From an uncultured Alcaligenaceae bacterium (GTDB taxonomy: Bacteria; Pseudomonadota; Gammaproteobacteria; Burkholderiales; Burkholderiaceae_B), in NCBI GenBank assembly GCA_937897265.1, contig CALCPT010000197.1, forward strand, positions 1-17,091: a DNA stretch of 17,091 nucleotides, given 5' to 3'. The position numbers and the translations under genes are program-made. Within the stretch, counting starts at the first letter, position 1. Every line of letters begins with the position of its first letter. Positions 14,810-17,091 of the stretch are shown one piece after another. The notes under the pieces were generated by a model. The model worked only from the letters and a program-made list of their open reading frames with translations. It did not search any database and had not been told where the DNA came from.

Positions 14810-16672
14810 ATGACAATGACGATTGATGCAAAGGCCGAATCTGGCGCCGCACGGGTGCTAGCCACGGTGTTTGGCTATGAGTCGTTTCGCGGCGACCAAC
14901 AGGCGATTGTTGAGCATGTGATTGGTGGCGGTGATGCCTTGGTGCTCATGCCCACTGGTGCCGGAAAATCCCTTTGTTATCAGGTGCCTGCGCTCGTTCG
15001 TTCGGGTGTGGGGATTGTGATTTCGCCCTTGATTGCCCTCATGCAGGATCAAGTCGATGCACTCACCGAGCTTGGGGTTCGGGCGGCCTTTTTAAACTCG
15101 ACTCAAGATTGGCAAGATTCGCGCGAGGTTGAACAAGCTTTTTTGGCTGGCGAGCTTGACCTCTTGTATGTGGCGCCCGAGCGTTTGTTGACTGAGCGTT
15201 GCCTGCAATTGCTCTCGCGGGGTAAGTTGGCCTTGTTTGCGATTGATGAAGCGCATTGTGTTTCGCAGTGGGGGCATGATTTCAGGCCCGAATATCTTGG
15301 CTTGTCGATGTTGCACGAGCGTTGGCCAAATGTACCGCGGGTTGCACTGACTGCCACGGCCACTGATGTCACCCGTACTGAAATCGCAGAACGCCTTGCC
15401 CTGAGTGAAGCACGCCATTTTGTGGCGAGCTTTGATCGGCCCAATATTCGCTATCACATCGTCGAAAAGCAAGAGGTGCGCAAGCAGTTATTGCAATTAT
15501 TGCGACAAGAGCATGCTGGCGATGCGGGCATTGTGTATTGCTTGTCTCGCAATAAAGTGGATGAAACGGCCGAGTTTTTGTGTGCGCAGGGCATTGAAGC
15601 CTTGCCCTATCACGCTGGGTTGGGGCCTGCGGTGCGCGGTAAAAATCAATCCAGATTTCTGCGCGAAGACGGCATCGTGATGGTCGCAACGATTGCGTTT
15701 GGCATGGGGATTGACAAGCCCGATGTGCGTTTTGTTGCGCATATTGATATGCCTAAGTCGGTCGAGGGCTATTACCAAGAAACCGGCAGGGCAGGGCGTG
15801 ATGGCATGCCGGCGACTGCTTGGCTGGCCTATGGTTTGCAAGATGTGGTGCAGCAGCGGCGTATGATCGATGAATCAAGTGGCGATGACACGTTCCGGCG
15901 CCGCTTAGGCTCGCAGTTAGACGCCATGCTGGGCTTATGTGAAACTATTTCGTGTCGTCGCCAGCGCTTGCTGCAATACTTTGGCCAAACGATGGTGGCC
16001 TGCGGCAATTGCGATAATTGTTTGGTGCCACCCGAGGCATGGGATGGCACGATCGCTGCTCAAAAAATGTTGTCAACGATATATCGACTCTGGAAAGAGC
16101 GCGGCCAGCGCTATGGCGCTGGTCATTTAATTGATATTTTGCGCGGCAAACAAACGCCGCGTGTCCTTGAAAATGGTCACGGTTCGCTGACGGTGTTTGG
16201 GATCGGCCAGGATCTGTCTGAGCAAGCGTGGCGCAGTGTCTTGCGACAGTTGCTCGCGCATGGTCTGCTGATGGTGGATCAAGAGGGCTATGGCACGCTC
16301 GCGCTCACTGATCAAAGTCGTGCAGTGTTAAAGGGCGAACGCACCTTGTTACTGCGTCGCGAAGCTGAGCGCAGCACTGAGCGCTCGGGGCGAGCAGGAT
16401 CTACACCGCGTAGTAAAGCCCCACAATCAGATCTGCCGCTCGTCGCCCAACCGATTTTTGAAGCCCTACGCAGTTGGCGAGCTGGCATTGCCCGCAGCCA
16501 TGGTGTACCTGCTTACGTGATTTTTCATGATGCGAGTTTGCGTGAGATTGCCCTTGCGCGGCCCGATAGCCTTGAGGCGCTTTCGCACGTCAACGGTGTG
16601 GGTGCCCGCAAACTTGAGTCTTACGGCGAATCGATTTTGGCGTGCATTGCTGAGTTTGAAGACGCGAATTGA
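14810..16672 (+). CDS. recQ: ATP-dependent DNA helicase RecQ
   Basis: The 620 residues match the full RecQ architecture. Helicase lobe 1 carries motif 0 (FGYESFRGDQ, 21-30), Walker A MPTGAGKSLCYQ (47-58) and DEAH (146-149) followed by the RecQ aromatic-rich loop CVSQWGHDFRPEY. Lobe 2 carries ATIAFGMGIDKPDVRFVAH and YYQETGRAGRDG. The RQC zinc site is C382, C398, C401 and C404 (CGNCDNC), followed by the winged helix. An HRDC domain occupies about 541-617, ending VNGVGARKLESYGESIL. It unwinds DNA 3'-to-5' and acts in RecF-pathway repair and replication-fork maintenance. ATG 14810 and a second ATG two codons later are both possible starts. It is convergent with ruvB. Confidence 0.97.
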   Translation: MTMTIDAKAESGAARVLATVFGYESFRGDQQAIVEHVIGGGDALVLMPTGAGKSLCYQVPALVRSGVGIVISPLIALMQDQVDALTELGVRAAFLNSTQDWQDSREVEQAFLAGELDLLYVAPERLLTERCLQLLSRGKLALFAIDEAHCVSQWGHDFRPEYLGLSMLHERWPNVPRVALTATATDVTRTEIAERLALSEARHFVASFDRPNIRYHIVEKQEVRKQLLQLLRQEHAGDAGIVYCLSRNKVDETAEFLCAQGIEALPYHAGLGPAVRGKNQSRFLREDGIVMVATIAFGMGIDKPDVRFVAHIDMPKSVEGYYQETGRAGRDGMPATAWLAYGLQDVVQQRRMIDESSGDDTFRRRLGSQLDAMLGLCETISCRRQRLLQYFGQTMVACGNCDNCLVPPEAWDGTIAAQKMLSTIYRLWKERGQRYGAGHLIDILRGKQTPRVLENGHGSLTVFGIGQDLSEQAWRSVLRQLLAHGLLMVDQEGYGTLALTDQSRAVLKGERTLLLRREAERSTERSGRAGSTPRSKAPQSDLPLVAQPIFEALRSWRAGIARSHGVPAYVIFHDASLREIALARPDSLEALSHVNGVGARKLESYGESILACIAEFEDAN

Positions 16673-16673
16673 G

Positions 16674-16689
16674 GCACCAGTCATGGTGC
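16674..16689. other. Small hairpin between convergent recQ and ruvB
   Basis: GCACC (16674-16678) and GGTGC (16685-16689) form a 5-bp stem with a 6-nt loop immediately after the recQ stop. No U-run follows on either strand, so it is a poor intrinsic terminator. Little else is seen in the 77-nt gap. Confidence 0.2.
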
Positions 16690-16749
16690 ATTGACGTACT
16701 GCGCCTTTGCCTAAAAGCTACGCATCGCCCACCCATCCGCGCGTAGGCA

Positions 16750-17091
16750 TCAATCGAACAGTTTGCCATCGCCTGCCGCTGAGCTAGGTGGCTTCAACCC
16801 CAAATGTCGCCAGGTGGTTTGTGTGGCCATGCGACCGCGTGAGGTGCGTTGTAAATAGCCATGCTGAATCAGATACGGCTCGATCACGTCTTCGATGGTG
16901 TCGCGCTCTTCGCCAATCGCTGCCGCTAAGCTATCCACCCCAACTGGGCCGCCATCAAACTTGTGAATAATGGCTTCAAGCAGCTTGCGATCCATTAAAT
17001 CTAAGCCTTGCGGGTCAACTTCAAGCATTGATAAGGCGGCATTGGCAACTGCCGCATCAATCGTGCCATTGGCTTTGACCTGCGCATAGTC
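16750..17091 (-). CDS. ruvB: Holliday junction branch-migration ATPase RuvB, C-terminal part only
   Basis: The frame is open to the right edge and encodes the last 113 residues of RuvB, starting [20 protein letters not shown]. The visible part covers the end of the AAA+ small domain ([18 protein letters not shown]) and the winged-helix DNA-binding domain. The latter shows the conserved stretches [39 protein letters not shown] and [10 protein letters not shown]. RuvB hexamers with RuvA drive branch migration of Holliday junctions. The N-terminal ATPase (about two thirds of the protein) lies outside the window. The C-terminus extends about 14 residues past HLGL, with PPSSAAGDG as a short variable tail. 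It is convergent with recQ. Confidence 0.96.
   Translation of the reverse strand, partial: DYAQVKANGTIDAAVANAALSMLEVDPQGLDLMDRKLLEAIIHKFDGGPVGVDSLAAAIGEERDTIEDVIEPYLIQHGYLQRTSRGRMATQTTWRHLGLKPPSSAAGDGKLFD

Noticed and set aside
1..17091. CRISPR arrays, tRNA/rRNA genes, insertion sequences, prophage or defence genes
   Set aside because: No regularly spaced repeats, tRNA cloverleaf, transposase or integrase motifs were seen on either strand; the short repeats at 763-845 are too few and irregular for CRISPR.

Overview
The window reads as chromosomal DNA of a beta-proteobacterium, most likely Burkholderiales and perhaps Alcaligenaceae-like. This is inferred from the minCDE order, the housekeeping proteins and a catabolic cluster paired with a periplasmic binding protein; no rRNA or other decisive marker is present. 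Coding density is high. I saw no tRNA, rRNA, CRISPR array, transposase, phage gene or integration site.

Layout. (1) Positions 1-4716, all minus strand: a compact acyl-CoA catabolic unit read in the order AMP-forming CoA ligase, thiolase-like protein, DUF35 Zn-ribbon/OB-fold protein, enoyl-CoA hydratase-like crotonase, followed after a repeat-bearing 164-nt gap by an amino-acid-type ABC substrate-binding protein that runs off the left edge. The first four genes are separated by 2 nt or overlap, so they are probably one transcript. The binding protein may import the acid that the ligase activates. (2) 4916-6034, minus: a secreted SxxK serine hydrolase of the class C beta-lactamase/6-aminohexanoate-dimer hydrolase type. 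(3) 6061-9982, minus: glnS, minC, minD and minE, closed by a strong hairpin terminator. (4) 10054-12419, plus: a cydAB-like pair, with the CydA-like subunit lacking most haem and quinol residues of canonical cytochrome bd. (5) 12416-14703, minus: an OmpR-type response regulator and an EnvZ-type histidine kinase with a long Pro/Ala-rich extracytoplasmic segment; the kinase meets cydB tail-to-tail with overlapping stop codons. (6) 14810-16672, plus: recQ with helicase, zinc and HRDC domains. (7) 16750-17091, minus: the C-terminal end of ruvB.

The most notable item is the CydA-like protein. It aligns with CydA along its length, but the equivalents of E. coli H186, M393, E99, E107, K252 and E257 are replaced, E445 is Asp, and only the H19 equivalent remains. 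It is co-translated with an intact CydB-like partner, which argues for a conserved but altered function. Secondary items are the thiolase-DUF35-crotonase module, a tandem 10-bp-phased heptamer between the response regulator and recQ, and a repeat cluster in front of the binding-protein gene. Alignments and residue equivalences were made by eye against remembered reference sequences.
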